Below, one piece after another: positions 27,626 to 36,233 of a stretch of 64,000 bases of DNA; the first letter of the stretch is position 1; every line of letters starts with the position of its first letter. Source of the stretch: Pannonibacter anstelovis. Lineage in GTDB: Bacteria; Pseudomonadota; Alphaproteobacteria; Rhizobiales; Stappiaceae. The stretch is taken from the NCBI RefSeq assembly GCF_036881715.1, contig NZ_JBAKBF010000011.1:62001-126000 (forward strand). The letters run 5' to 3'. The notes under the pieces are model-generated. The model did no database searches, was not told the origin of the DNA, and saw only the letters and a list, made by a program, of their open reading frames with translations. A program made the position numbers and the translations under genes.

Positions 27626-28939
27626 TTGCCTCAGTCCCCCACAAAGCTGCTGCGCGGCCGTACTGTTTCGTTTCTGCGCCGTCCCATGGGTGCGGGCGAT
27701 GAGGAGGCTCTGGAGGCGCATGAAGATGGAGGGCTCCTGATCGAGAACGGGCTGATCACCGCTGCGGGTGATTTCGCCGCTGTGGCCGCAAAGGCGCCGG
27801 AGGGGACGCCCGTCACCGACCATCGCCCCCACCTGATCCTGCCGGGCTTCATCGACACACATCTGCATTTCCCGCAGGCGCAGGTGATCGCCTCCTGGGC
27901 GGACCAGCTGCTGGACTGGCTGAACGACTACACGTTCCCCGCCGAACAGCGCTTTGCGGACAAGGCCCATGGTGCGCGCATCGCCCGGACCTTCTACGAC
28001 ACGCTCATCGCCCACGGCACCACCACGGCGGTGGCCTATTGCTCCAGCCACCCCAATTCGGTCGAGGCCTATTTCGAGGAGGCGGAGCGGCGCGGCATGC
28101 GCATGCTGGGCGGCAAGACCATGATGGACCGTAACGCCCCCGCCGCCCTGTGCGACACCGCCCAGAGCGCCTATGACGACAGCCGCGCCCTTTTGGAAAA
28201 ATGGCACGGACGGGGCCGCGCGCTTTACGTCATCACCCCGCGCTTTGCCATCACCTCCACGCCGGAACAGCTGGAGGCGGCCGGCACGCTCCTGCGCGAA
28301 TTTCCGGACTGCCACCTGCAGACCCACATCAACGAAAATCTCAACGAAATCAGCTACACGCTGGAGCTCTACCCGCAGGATGCGGACTATCTTGCCATCT
28401 ACGAGCGCTATGGCCTTCTGAGCCGCAAGACCCTGCTCGGCCACTGCATCCACATGAATGACCGGGAGCTGGCCGTGATGCGGGAGACGGGTTCGGTGGC
28501 CGTGTTCTGCCCCACGTCAAACCTCTTCCTCGGCAGCGGCCTGTTCGACAAGGCGCGCTTGGACAGCGCGGGTGTGCGCACCGCCATCGCCACGGATATC
28601 GGCGGTGGCACATCCTATTCCATGCTGCGCACGCTGGATGAAGGCTACAAGGTGCTGCAACTCCAGCGCCAGCGCCTCCACCCCTATGAGACCTTCTACT
28701 GGGCCACCCGCGGCAACGCCGAAAGCCTGTCTCTCGCAGACAGGATCGGCACGCTGGAACCCGGCACGGAAGCCGACATCATCATCCTCAACCCCGCCGC
28801 CACCCCCGAAATGGCCCTGCGCGCCGAAACCGCCCGCTCCCTGGCGGATGAACTCTTCATCCTGCAGACCCTGGGCGATGACCGGGCGGTGGTGGAGACC
28901 TATGTGGCGGGCGTGGGGATGAAGGGGGGAGCAAGCTAG
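27626..28939 (+). CDS. guaD: Guanine deaminase
   Basis: 437-residue amidohydrolase that converts guanine to xanthine. Metal motifs: PGFIDTHLHFPQ (about 72-83), the mid QTHINEN strand, GHCIHMND and ATDIGGGTSYSM. It probably starts at the TTG at 27626, since AGGAGA (27612-27617) stands 8 bases before it and no nearby ATG fits. Together with the xanthine phosphoribosyltransferase at 48.6 kb it offers a guanine-to-xanthine salvage route, though the genes are far apart. Confidence 0.92.
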   Translation: MPQSPTKLLRGRTVSFLRRPMGAGDEEALEAHEDGGLLIENGLITAAGDFAAVAAKAPEGTPVTDHRPHLILPGFIDTHLHFPQAQVIASWADQLLDWLNDYTFPAEQRFADKAHGARIARTFYDTLIAHGTTTAVAYCSSHPNSVEAYFEEAERRGMRMLGGKTMMDRNAPAALCDTAQSAYDDSRALLEKWHGRGRALYVITPRFAITSTPEQLEAAGTLLREFPDCHLQTHINENLNEISYTLELYPQDADYLAIYERYGLLSRKTLLGHCIHMNDRELAVMRETGSVAVFCPTSNLFLGSGLFDKARLDSAGVRTAIATDIGGGTSYSMLRTLDEGYKVLQLQRQRLHPYETFYWATRGNAESLSLADRIGTLEPGTEADIIILNPAATPEMALRAETARSLADELFILQTLGDDRAVVETYVAGVGMKGGAS

Positions 28940-28946
28940 ATTTAAA

Positions 28947-28981
28947 GCGCGGGACTGTCAGGTGACTATCATCTCTTTACA
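28947..28981 (+). repeat. 35-bp dispersed repeat, copy 1
   Basis: Matches 30556-30590 at 29 of 35 positions. The shared core is ACTGTCAG, then ATCTCT and TACA. Both copies lie just outside gene ends. Confidence 0.5.
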
Positions 28982-29043
28982 ACCAGCAGGATAACACAAC
29001 CACTCCCCAAAGCTGCCGCGTTGAGGCCGTGCGTCCCAAACAG

Positions 29044-29064
29044 GTCCCGGCACAAGGCCGGGAC
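29044..29064. repeat. REP-like palindrome copy 5
   Basis: GTCCCGGC / GCCGGGAC with loop ACAAG, followed by GGCGCG. The same flank as at 26223. Confidence 0.7.
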
Positions 29065-29224
29065 GGCGCGATGGAGGGGTTGGGCAGGCGTCCCCAACAT
29101 GCGGGCATCCGGCACTTTGCCGTAGTGAACGCACCGCGTTTCGTTGCATGGCTGTGACGGGGATAGCGGATGCAGATCAAAGGTTGTGATATGGGTTTCC
29201 CAGCGCCTGCCCGCTCTCCGCGCC

Positions 29225-29245
29225 GCCCCGGCCTTGTGCCGGGGT
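29225..29245. repeat. REP-like palindrome copy 6 (inverted)
   Basis: GCCCCGGC / GCCGGGG around CTTGT, preceded by CGCGCCGC-like bases. It is opposite in orientation to copy 5, 180 bases to the left. Confidence 0.7.
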
Positions 29246-29435
29246 CTGGTCCGTTTCCTCAGGCTCTCCGCTAACCTCCCGCAATGTTTTGTCAGAACAA
29301 GCGGCAGCCAGAAGGCGGAAGGCTCTGGGAGGCGCGGCAAACGGTAGAAAGGCACCGCCCCAGGAATGCCAAACCACAGCTCAGGCTCCAGATTACTGCC
29401 AACTCTCGATGTGCCGAACTCATTGAGAGTTGAAA

Positions 29436-30362
29436 TCACTCCCCGAGGAGCCAGCCTTGGCCGAGTGCAAAATCGAGGCGGCGCTGGTTGATTGGGCCAA
29501 GCGGGTCCTCCTGCAGCTCGAACAGGTGAATGTCGCCGGCCCTGTCGTGGTGATAGGCCCATTGGCGGCGAAGATAGGCCTTCAGGAACCTGGCATTCTG
29601 GGTGCGGCCATCGATCAGGATGATGCAGCCCGGCTCAAGAAAAAATTCCATCCGCAGAATGTCAGCCGACATCGGCATGCGTTCGGCACTTGCGATGGAG
29701 AAGCCATTGATGCTGGCGGTCGTGGCAAATTGCGAAGGACCATCAAGGTAGATCAGGTCAGGCGCTACATTGGGCAACAGGGTGTAAACCGTCGCAAAGC
29801 GGTTGTCGTGGGTGATGAGATCCACGCTGCTGCGCTCGACCGTGGCATAGGGAGACAGGCCTAATCCCAGCCGCTCACACGTAAGCGCCTGAAAGCGTTG
29901 CTCTTCCTCGACAGAATGAACATGGAAGGGCTGCTGCGTGCGCAGATTGCGCGAGGCCCAGTCATGAAAATGTCCATGCAGGAGACGCATTGCATGGGCA
30001 AGAACGACCGTGCTGAAGCCACTGCCAAACTCAAGCACCGACAGGCTGCGCCGCCGCAAGGCCAGCCAATGAAGGCGGCAGAGATCCCCCAGAACCGGGC
30101 CCAGCGGATGCGCCTTCTGCACCCCGTCCCGCACTTCGCGCAGCGGATCATCCCCTTCCTCACCGGCATCTGCGCAAGAAAGACATGGCCATAAATCCAG
30201 GGCATCTGCATAGGCCCTGGCACGCTCCGGAGTGTTGAAGTCCTCCAGATGGAAGGAAGCCACAAGGGCCTCGATGGGAGCAAAATCCGGCGAAATGGCA
30301 GCGGGTGCATTCTGCGGATCCAGATGCAGGACAGGTCTCGGCAGATTATGCAATCTTTTCAC
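29436..30362 (-). CDS. Methyltransferase-like hypothetical protein
   Basis: 308 residues. The segment SVLEFGSGFSTVVLAHAM at about 108-125 is a SAM-binding motif I of a class I (Rossmann) methyltransferase-like fold, and DLIYLDGPSQF with CIILIDGRTQNARF resembles the later strands of FkbM/TylF-like or surface-polysaccharide-associated methyltransferases. The N-terminal 100 residues have no known domain. It stands alone next to the repeat-rich stretch. Function unknown. Confidence 0.65.
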   Translation of the reverse strand: MKRLHNLPRPVLHLDPQNAPAAISPDFAPIEALVASFHLEDFNTPERARAYADALDLWPCLSCADAGEEGDDPLREVRDGVQKAHPLGPVLGDLCRLHWLALRRRSLSVLEFGSGFSTVVLAHAMRLLHGHFHDWASRNLRTQQPFHVHSVEEEQRFQALTCERLGLGLSPYATVERSSVDLITHDNRFATVYTLLPNVAPDLIYLDGPSQFATTASINGFSIASAERMPMSADILRMEFFLEPGCIILIDGRTQNARFLKAYLRRQWAYHHDRAGDIHLFELQEDPLGPINQRRLDFALGQGWLLGE

Positions 30363-30555
30363 TCCCTCTGAAGCCGCCGGTCACCACGTGGGGTAAAAGG
30401 CCGTCTGAACCATGACCATGAAAGACATCGGAATGACCAGAGTGTCTTCAGAAAGGCACGAGATCATTGTCTATCCAAACAGAAACCGTGCCGCTCCAGA
30501 TCTTTTACCCTTGCACACGCGCTCTGTCAGCCTTACGGGCTGAGCCCGCCTCAAA

Positions 30556-30590
30556 ACGCGGCACTGTCAGATGAATACCATCTCTATACA
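30556..30590 (+). repeat. 35-bp dispersed repeat, copy 2
   Basis: Partner of 28947-28981 (29 of 35 identical). It lies 46 bases beyond the stop of the GNAT gene, in otherwise featureless intergenic DNA. Confidence 0.5.
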
Positions 30591-30635
30591 TACTATGAAA
30601 AATTAAGATGTTCATAGCACTCATCCGAAGCTCAA

Positions 30636-31739
30636 TCACATAATCTCGATTGCATGCATTGTCGGGCGATCAAGATCTGCATCCTGCTTGGTAACATATA
30701 ACCTTGAAAGATCAGCCATTTCAGAAATATTATTCCCTGCCCAGTAGACCAAGGAAGTTGTTGGGGGACTTCTCATCTCTATCGGGTGGAACAAATGTGG
30801 AAACTGGAAACAAAGGTCATCATTGATCGAGAACCATCCACCAGCGAGCATGAACCGATAAATGCGACTTGCCGTACAGTAAAAGTCAATCACATCAAAA
30901 TCATGATCCCTGGCATAGGACTCGATGAAACTCAGGGCTGAGGGAACTGCATCATCGCAGCCGAACAAATCCATTACATGCAAGATCTTAAAATCAGAGA
31001 CTGCCTTTTCCTCACGGAAAGCCAAAAAACACTTTGCAGACGAACCTTTCTCGGGATTTTCTACAGAATACTGGCGATACTCAAAGTACGGATGACTATC
31101 ATACCTCCAATTCCTATGGACTTTATCCCTTGAAAAGAGATTGAGCCCCTCTTTCGCAAGCAAGAATGCATCATCAGCATCATCAAGAACCGATTCCTTG
31201 GCCACGAAGTTGTTCTTAGGTTTAAGTTTCCAGTTATCTATCAGGTTCACAGCCAGCTTAGAGTACACTGAATGCGCCTTAAGAGGCTCAAAGTTAATAA
31301 CCTTAACAAATCTAGGTATGCTCCTTAGATATCGAAAGCCAGACCTCATATAGATCGGCAGGGCAGCATCACTTATACCCATGCCAATAAGAATTTCGAA
31401 ATTATCTTTAATGAATTCAATGATACGCGCACCAATTCCTGATCCTGCGGCTTTGTCACTCACAATCCAGGTCGTCAGCTCCGCACCTCGGAACGTTTCT
31501 TTATTGAGAATAAAGTCCCTTTTATTGAGACCCATTATTCCAAGAATACTTCCATTCTGATCATCATACGCGATTACACAGTGATCTTTGTTTTCGTTAT
31601 TTGGCGCCTCAACAAACTGCCACTCATAAAATTTCTTGTCAGATAGCGCGATCTTTCGCTTCCAATTTTCTGCGTAAAATCTTCTGGTATCCTCACCGTC
31701 GACGGGAAGGCGGCTCACAAAATCTATCTTGATAGCCAT
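30636..31739 (-). CDS. GNAT-fold acetyltransferase-like protein (AT-rich, probably acquired)
   Basis: 367 residues from ATG 31739, which has GGGGA at good spacing; an in-frame start 12 codons upstream is less likely. The first 170 residues look like a GNAT domain: KKFYEWQFVEAPN, CVIAYDDQNGSILGIMG, then SDKAAGSGIGARIIEFIK (acetyl-CoA loop region) and ALPIYMRSGFRYLRSI. The C-terminal half may be a second, degenerate GNAT copy. The gene is markedly AT-rich against its surroundings. Similar proteins occur in surface polysaccharide or lipid A clusters, but no such neighbours are seen. Confidence 0.65.
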   Translation of the reverse strand: MAIKIDFVSRLPVDGEDTRRFYAENWKRKIALSDKKFYEWQFVEAPNNENKDHCVIAYDDQNGSILGIMGLNKRDFILNKETFRGAELTTWIVSDKAAGSGIGARIIEFIKDNFEILIGMGISDAALPIYMRSGFRYLRSIPRFVKVINFEPLKAHSVYSKLAVNLIDNWKLKPKNNFVAKESVLDDADDAFLLAKEGLNLFSRDKVHRNWRYDSHPYFEYRQYSVENPEKGSSAKCFLAFREEKAVSDFKILHVMDLFGCDDAVPSALSFIESYARDHDFDVIDFYCTASRIYRFMLAGGWFSINDDLCFQFPHLFHPIEMRSPPTTSLVYWAGNNISEMADLSRLYVTKQDADLDRPTMHAIEIM

Positions 31740-31961
31740 AACTTTTCCCCGGCCCTTTGAACAAAACGCACCCAAGATCGCTCAGAAACACTATAGTTTC
31801 GCAAGCCCAGCTTGAGCAACATCTGGCGCCTCAGCTGCATAGGCATTGCCCCCTGCTCTGAACAGGCCGCTTTCGCTAGAACCTCGCAGCATCTGTCAGC
31901 CTCACAGGCTGAAACCGCAAGATGCAGGAAGACTGAGCAAGCCCTTCATCAGCTATCGCCC

Positions 31962-31999
31962 GGCCATGACCGCGCGGTGGTGGAGCCGTTGGTGGCGGG
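31962..31999 (+). pseudogene. Possible remnant of an amidohydrolase gene end
   Basis: 32 of 38 bases match the 3' end of guaD (28874-28911), and in the same frame the peptide HDRAVVEPLVAG parallels DDRAVVETYVAG. Nothing upstream continues the similarity, so this is at best a small decayed fragment; chance or convergent composition is possible. Confidence 0.25.
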
Positions 32000-32076
32000 G
32001 TATGAGGTCAAGGAACCTTCAGCCTCTCCATCGTCCCCCTCGGCCTTGTGGCGGGTTCTGTGCAAGTCAATGACTG

Positions 32077-32129
32077 ATACCAAGGCTTTCGATGCGGACG
32101 CATCACACCTTGAAATGCTCAAGCGCCGC
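32077..32129 (+). repeat. 53-bp dispersed repeat, copy B
   Basis: Reads ATACCAAGGCTTTCGATGC, GGACGCATCACACCTTGAAA and TGCTCAAGCGCCGC. It is shorter than copies A and C by about two bases in total, which rules out a conserved reading frame. Confidence 0.7.
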
Positions 32130-32166
32130 CGGTCATGACAAACGGGAGGAATGCTTGCCCCACAAA

Positions 32167-32197
32167 CAAAAAACCCGCCGGTTCGCACCAGCGGGTT
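32167..32197 (-). terminator. Rho-independent terminator of rplM-rpsI
   Basis: On the minus strand AACCCGC pairs with GCGGGTT around TGGTGCGAACC, followed by a run of T residues (A-run at 32167-32173 on the plus strand). It begins about 30 bases past the rpsI stop. Confidence 0.85.
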
Positions 32198-32226
32198 CTT
32201 TGTTGCTCTTGCAAGCAGCTGAGGGA

Positions 32227-32700
32227 TCAGCGCTTGGAGAACTGGAAGGAACGGCGGGCCTTGGCGCGGCCGTACTTCTTGCGCTCGACCACGCGGCTGT
32301 CGCGGGTGATGAAGCCTTCCTTCTTGAGGATGCCGCGCAGTTCCGGCTCGTAGTGGGTCAGGGCCTTGGAGATGCCATGACGCAGAGCGCCGGCCTGGCC
32401 GGACAGGCCGCCACCGGTGACGGTGGCAACGATGTCATACTGGCCATCGCGGTTGGTCAGCAGGATCGGCTGACGCAGGATCATCTGCAGAACCGGACGG
32501 GCGAAGTATGCCGTGTAGTCCTTGCCGTTGACGGTGATCTTGCCGGTGCCCGGCTTGACCCAGACGCGGGCAATCGCGTCCTTGCGCTTGCCGGTGGCAT
32601 AGGCGCGGCCATGGGCGTCCAGCTTCTGGACATGAACCGGAGCTTCGACGGCTGCCGAAACGGCGCCCTTCAGCTGGTCCAGGGATTGCAGCTCAGCCAT
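32227..32700 (-). CDS. rpsI: 30S ribosomal protein S9
   Basis: 157-residue small-subunit protein whose C-terminal tail reaches the P-site. The body carries RKDAIARVWVKPGTGKITVNG and the C-terminus ends VVERKKYGRAKARRSFQFSKR, the signature of S9. The N-terminal 20 or so residues are an extension typical of alphaproteobacteria. ATG 32700 was chosen over the TTG at 32706. The gene follows rplM by 2 bases. Confidence 0.97.
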   Translation of the reverse strand: MAELQSLDQLKGAVSAAVEAPVHVQKLDAHGRAYATGKRKDAIARVWVKPGTGKITVNGKDYTAYFARPVLQMILRQPILLTNRDGQYDIVATVTGGGLSGQAGALRHGISKALTHYEPELRGILKKEGFITRDSRVVERKKYGRAKARRSFQFSKR

Positions 32701-32702
32701 GC

Positions 32703-33167
32703 TCAAGCCCTCTTCGCGTTCTTTTCGTTGAGGCTCTTAACGTCGACGGTGACCGGCGTCTGAGCTTCATGCGGGTGGGTCGGGCCAGCGTAAACCTTGA
32801 GGTTCTTGAGCTGGCGGCGGGAGAGCGGGCCGCCCGGCATCATGCGCTCGACAGCCTTCTCGAGCACGCGCTCGGGGAAACGGCCTTCGATGATGGCGCG
32901 TGCAGTACGCTCCTTGATGCCGCCCGGGTGGCCGGTGTGCCAGTAGTACTTCTTGTTTTCGTACTTGCGGCCCGTCAGCACCACCTTGTCAGCGTTGACG
33001 ACAATGATGTTGTCGCCACAGTCAACGTGCGGAGTAAAGGTCGGCAGATGCTTGCCACGCAGATGGCTGGCGATGTAGGCAGCCAGACGGCCTACGACCA
33101 TGCCTTCAGCGTCGATCAAGATCCACTTTTTCTCGACCTCAGCCGGCTTGGCAGAGAAGGTCTTCAT
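32703..33167 (-). CDS. rplM: 50S ribosomal protein L13
   Basis: 154-residue large-subunit assembly protein. Start at ATG 33167 (MKTFSAKPAEVEKKWILIDAEG), which matches the family N-terminus; the longer frame reads into the leader. GRLAAYIASHLRGK, DNIIVVNADKVVLTG and RMMPGGPLSRRQLKNLKVYAG are the L13 blocks. It is the first gene of the rplM-rpsI operon, with a promoter at 33255-33283. Confidence 0.97.
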   Translation of the reverse strand: MKTFSAKPAEVEKKWILIDAEGMVVGRLAAYIASHLRGKHLPTFTPHVDCGDNIIVVNADKVVLTGRKYENKKYYWHTGHPGGIKERTARAIIEGRFPERVLEKAVERMMPGGPLSRRQLKNLKVYAGPTHPHEAQTPVTVDVKSLNEKNAKRA

Positions 33168-33254
33168 GTGTCTGATCCGTGAATCGTCGGTGAAACCAGA
33201 ACGGCGGCTTGGCAGGACAGAGATCCCGCACGGCACACCGTGTGTTCGGGCAGG

Positions 33255-33283
33255 GTGATACGCGTTCGCCAGCAAACCGTCAA
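33255..33283 (-). promoter_or_regulatory. Sigma-70-type promoter for rplM-rpsI
   Basis: On the minus strand TTGACG (33278-33283), a 17-base spacer and TATCAC (33255-33260). This would give a leader of about 80 nt before rplM, room for ribosomal-protein feedback. Confidence 0.6.
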
Positions 33284-33372
33284 GACGAAACATTTGCATC
33301 GCGCTGCGAATTTTCTATATAAATCAACATCTTGCAAAAACGGTAACTGAATACCGTATGAATCTTGCCATT

Positions 33373-33807
33373 TCAGCCCTGCCGGCGCGGCGGAATCGAG
33401 TAGGTGGCGGTGGCATGGGCGGCCATTTCGCCCTCCCCGTCCCCGCAAATGGCGCAATCCACCACGGCGAGCCGCTTGCCGAGCTTGAGAATCCGGCAGG
33501 TGGCGATGAGATCCCCCGGCGCGGGCTTCCTCAGGAAGTTGATGTTGAGATTCGTCGTCACCGCCAGCGCCACCGGGCCGATATGGGCAAGGATCACCAC
33601 ATAGGCGGCAAGATCAGCCAGCGCCATCATCGAAGGGCCGGACACCGTGCCGCCGGGCCGCAGGTGCCGCTCGCTGGCAGTGAAGCGCAGGGCAGCAAGC
33701 CCCGGCGCAATCTCCACCACCTGGGTGAGCGGTCCGTCCAGATAGATCTGCGGAAATTCGGCCCGCAGAAACGCCTCCACCTCGGCCACTGTCATCACCG
33801 GCTGCAT
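33373..33807 (-). CDS. PaaI-family thioesterase (hotdog fold)
   Basis: 144-residue hotdog-fold protein. HLRPGGTVSGPSMMALADLAAYVVILAHIG (about 48-77) is the PaaI-type active-site segment, followed by LAVTTNLNINFLRKPAPGDL. It would hydrolyse acyl-CoA thioesters; the substrate is unknown. A strong AAGGAGAAGG stands upstream of the ATG. It is divergent from the DUF3088 gene. Confidence 0.88.
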   Translation of the reverse strand: MQPVMTVAEVEAFLRAEFPQIYLDGPLTQVVEIAPGLAALRFTASERHLRPGGTVSGPSMMALADLAAYVVILAHIGPVALAVTTNLNINFLRKPAPGDLIATCRILKLGKRLAVVDCAICGDGEGEMAAHATATYSIPPRRQG

Positions 33808-33929
33808 GACATCCCCCTTCTCCTTGCAAGGCCACTCTTGCCGGAAACTCAGCCCTTGCCAACCATGAGGCGCATAGCCAAATGACGGAGGCTCGCGCCT
33901 GCTGCTGCGGGCAAGGCACGGGAGCTATC

Positions 33930-34259
33930 ATGAAAGACATTCTCTTCCTGCTGCGTCCCGGCTTCACGGACCCGGCCTATCCGGGTGACGTGTTCTATTG
34001 CTGGCACTGCGCCCTGATGGAGGGCATCCTGGCCTCATTCCCGGATCTGGCGCAGAAGCTGGATGTGCGCCGCATCGCCTGGCCGCGCCCGCGGGCGGAA
34101 GTGGTGGAATTGACCGGCCCTGAAAACCAGAGCCTGCCGGTGCTGGTGCTGACATCCGAACCGGTGGGCCCAAGCGGCGCGCCGCAGTTCATCAATGACA
34201 AGGACGAAATCCTGAAAGCCCTCAGCGCCCGCTACGGCTTCCCCCTGCCCCATCCCTGA
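33930..34259 (+). CDS. DUF3088 family protein
   Basis: 109 residues from ATG 33930 (MKDILFLLRPGFTDPAYPG). The pattern FYCWHCALMEGILASFPDL near 25-43, with CWHC, suggests a thioredoxin-like or metal-binding site, followed by RRIAWPRPR and LPVLVL, as in DUF3088. Function unknown. The next gene, enoyl-CoA hydratase, begins 92 bases later on the same strand. Confidence 0.8.
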   Translation: MKDILFLLRPGFTDPAYPGDVFYCWHCALMEGILASFPDLAQKLDVRRIAWPRPRAEVVELTGPENQSLPVLVLTSEPVGPSGAPQFINDKDEILKALSARYGFPLPHP

Positions 34260-34351
34260 TTGATCCCCAGCCGCCGCACCTTTTGCCTGCTTCCCCGCTG
34301 GCCCGGCTGCTGTATGCTCCGGCCACATCGTGACCATGCCGGGAAAGCAGA

Positions 34352-35176
34352 ATGCAGAAGACAGAAGACACCGCCGCAGCCGAACCCCGCCCGCAGATCG
34401 GCAAGCTGTTGCACAATGGCGTGCTGCGCCTTGTGCTGCAGCAGCCGGAAAAGATGAATGCCCTGTCGCGGGCGATGATGTGCGCCCTGTCCGCCGAGCT
34501 GGAGCTGGCGGCAAATGACCCTGCGGTACGGGTCATCCTGCTGGGTGCTGAAGGCAAGGTGTTCTGCGCCGGCCATGACCTGAAAGAGCTGACGGCGGCC
34601 CGCGCCGAGGCAGACGGCGGCCGGGCCACCTATGAAGCCATCATGCGCCAGTGCTCGGACCTGATGCAGCAGATCGTCCGCCTGCCCAAGCCGGTGATTG
34701 CCGTGGTGACGGGCGTTGCAACGGCGGCCGGCTGCCAGCTTGTCGCCTCCTGCGATCTGGCGATAGCCACGGACACGGCCACCTTCTGCACGCCGGGCGT
34801 CAACATCGGCCTGTTCTGCTCCACCCCCATGGTGGCAGTGAGCCGCAACGCAAGCCCGAAACAGGCCATGGAGATGCTGCTGACGGGGGAAAGCATCGAT
34901 GCATCGACGGCCAAATCCTTCGGCCTCATTAACCGCATAGTTCCCGGCGACTATCTGGAACAGGTCGTGCAGAAATATGCCGAGGTCATCGCCTCCAAGT
35001 CGCCACTGACGCTGAAGATTGGCAAGGAGGCCTTCTACCGCCAGCTCGAAATGCCGCTGGGCGAGGCCTATGACTATGCGGCATTGGTCATGGTGGAGAA
35101 CATGATGGCCCGCGACGCGGAGGAAGGCATCAATGCCTTCCTGCAGAAGCGCAAACCCGAGTGGACAGGAGAGTGA
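34352..35176 (+). CDS. Enoyl-CoA hydratase/isomerase family protein (ECHDC3-like)
   Basis: 274-residue crotonase-fold enzyme. Oxyanion-hole segments: FCAGHDLKEL (about 71-80) and a GVATAAGCQLVASCDLAIA block (about 120-138). The Gly-rich loop and CSTPMVAVSR are typical of the group often annotated as enoyl-CoA hydratase 3. The usual catalytic Glu pair is not evident, which suggests a non-hydratase activity. Its stop lies 2 bases before the start of the CoA-binding protein gene. Confidence 0.85.
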   Translation: MQKTEDTAAAEPRPQIGKLLHNGVLRLVLQQPEKMNALSRAMMCALSAELELAANDPAVRVILLGAEGKVFCAGHDLKELTAARAEADGGRATYEAIMRQCSDLMQQIVRLPKPVIAVVTGVATAAGCQLVASCDLAIATDTATFCTPGVNIGLFCSTPMVAVSRNASPKQAMEMLLTGESIDASTAKSFGLINRIVPGDYLEQVVQKYAEVIASKSPLTLKIGKEAFYRQLEMPLGEAYDYAALVMVENMMARDAEEGINAFLQKRKPEWTGE

Positions 35177-35178
35177 TC

Positions 35179-35607
35179 ATGACGCCACCCTATCCCGACA
35201 GCCTGATCCGGCAGATCCTGGAGGAGACCAAAACCATCGCGATCATCGGCGCCAGCGCCAATGCGGACCGGCCCGTGCACCATGTGATGGAATTTTTGAT
35301 TGATCAGGGCTACGAGGTCTATCCGGTCAATCCCGGCCTTGCCGGCAAGGAGTTGCTGGGCCGCACGGTCTACGCCAGCCTGACGGACATTCCCGTGCCG
35401 GTGGATATGGTGGATGTTTTCCGCGCCTCCGATGCTGTTCCGGGCATCGTGACAGAAGCGCTGGCGCTGGCCAGCCTTCCGAAGGTGATCTGGATGCAGC
35501 TTGGCATCGAGCACACGGAGGCGGCCGCCAAGGCGGAAGCTGCCGGGCTGACGGTGATCATGAACCGCTGCCCCAAGATCGAGCATCCGCGCCTCTTCCC
35601 TGCCTGA
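35179..35607 (+). CDS. CoA-binding domain protein (YccU-like)
   Basis: 142-residue single-domain protein with the CoA-binding Rossmann fold of succinyl-CoA synthetase alpha: TIAIIGASANADRPVHHVMEFL, YPVNPGLAGKELLG and VIWMQLGIE. The ATG at 35179 has AGGAG 7 bases upstream, right at the end of the enoyl-CoA hydratase gene, so the two are translationally coupled. The function of free-standing YccU proteins is unclear. Confidence 0.88.
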   Translation: MTPPYPDSLIRQILEETKTIAIIGASANADRPVHHVMEFLIDQGYEVYPVNPGLAGKELLGRTVYASLTDIPVPVDMVDVFRASDAVPGIVTEALALASLPKVIWMQLGIEHTEAAAKAEAAGLTVIMNRCPKIEHPRLFPA

Positions 35608-35632
35608 GGCAAGAGAGCGGACCGTTACAGCA

Positions 35633-35654
35633 GCCCCGGCAGTCCTGCCGGGGC
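35633..35654. terminator. Hairpin between converging genes
   Basis: GCCCCGGCAG / CTGCCGGGGC with a TC loop, between the CoA-binding and CBS genes. There is no U-run on either side. Confidence 0.5.
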
Positions 35655-35666
35655 CACGCAAAGCTG

Positions 35667-36098
35667 TTACGCCATGGCGATGTAACTGCGCATCTGCTCG
35701 GCTTCCTCTTCCACCTGCGCAATGCGGTGCTTCACCACGTCGCCGATGGAAATGAGGCCTGTCAGCTTGCCGCCGGACACGACAGGCATGTGACGGAAGC
35801 GGCCGGATGTCATCCGGGACATGATGCTGTTGAGGGTATCGCCTTCCGAAGCGCTGATCACGGTACGGGTCATCACGGCCGTCACCGGCTTGTTCAGGGC
35901 CTCCGGCCCTTCCAGTCCAATGATACGCACGATATCACGTTCCGAAACGATACCCTCAATGTGCCGCTCCGCATCAGTGATCACCACCGCACCAATCCGC
36001 TTTTCCGCAAGAAGCTTGCAGATATCACCGGCCGTGGCCGATGAACTCGCCGTGATCACGTCACGGCCTTTGGTATTGAGAATGGAAGCTACTGTCAT
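35667..36098 (-). CDS. CBS-domain-pair protein
   Basis: 143 residues forming two CBS domains: VASILNTKGRDVITASS...IGAVVITD...IEGIVSERDIVR, then VMTRTVISASEGDTL...FRHMPVVSGGKLTGLISIGDVVKHRI. Such free-standing Bateman modules bind adenine nucleotides and often regulate partner enzymes. No partner is adjacent. A GGGAG sits before the ATG. Confidence 0.9.
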   Translation of the reverse strand: MTVASILNTKGRDVITASSSATAGDICKLLAEKRIGAVVITDAERHIEGIVSERDIVRIIGLEGPEALNKPVTAVMTRTVISASEGDTLNSIMSRMTSGRFRHMPVVSGGKLTGLISIGDVVKHRIAQVEEEAEQMRSYIAMA

Positions 36099-36233
36099 GC
36101 TGCTCTCCCGATAGCTGACGTGGCACCGGTTACCTCCCAGTTCCTCCCGTCGGTAACCTGATGTTCATCATGCCCTCAAAAGCTCAGCGGATGCAAACCC
36201 TGCAATGGGCGGAGAGCTTCTCCTAAAGTCACA

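Larger units (their letters stand above)
28940..29435. other. Repeat-rich intergenic stretch downstream of guaD
   Basis: 496 bases between converging genes, with no credible gene. It holds copy 1 of a 35-bp repeat (28947-28981) and two REP-like palindromes in opposite orientation (29044, 29225). The ACTCTCGATG...CATTGAGAGT inverted repeat at about 29402-29429, next to the following gene, may act as its terminator. Confidence 0.55.
31740..32166. other. Intergenic stretch between the GNAT gene and rpsI
   Basis: About 430 bases with no intact gene. It holds a possible remnant of an amidohydrolase 3' end (31962-31999), copy B of the 53-bp repeat (32077-32129) and, at its right end, the rpsI terminator. 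Confidence 0.5.
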
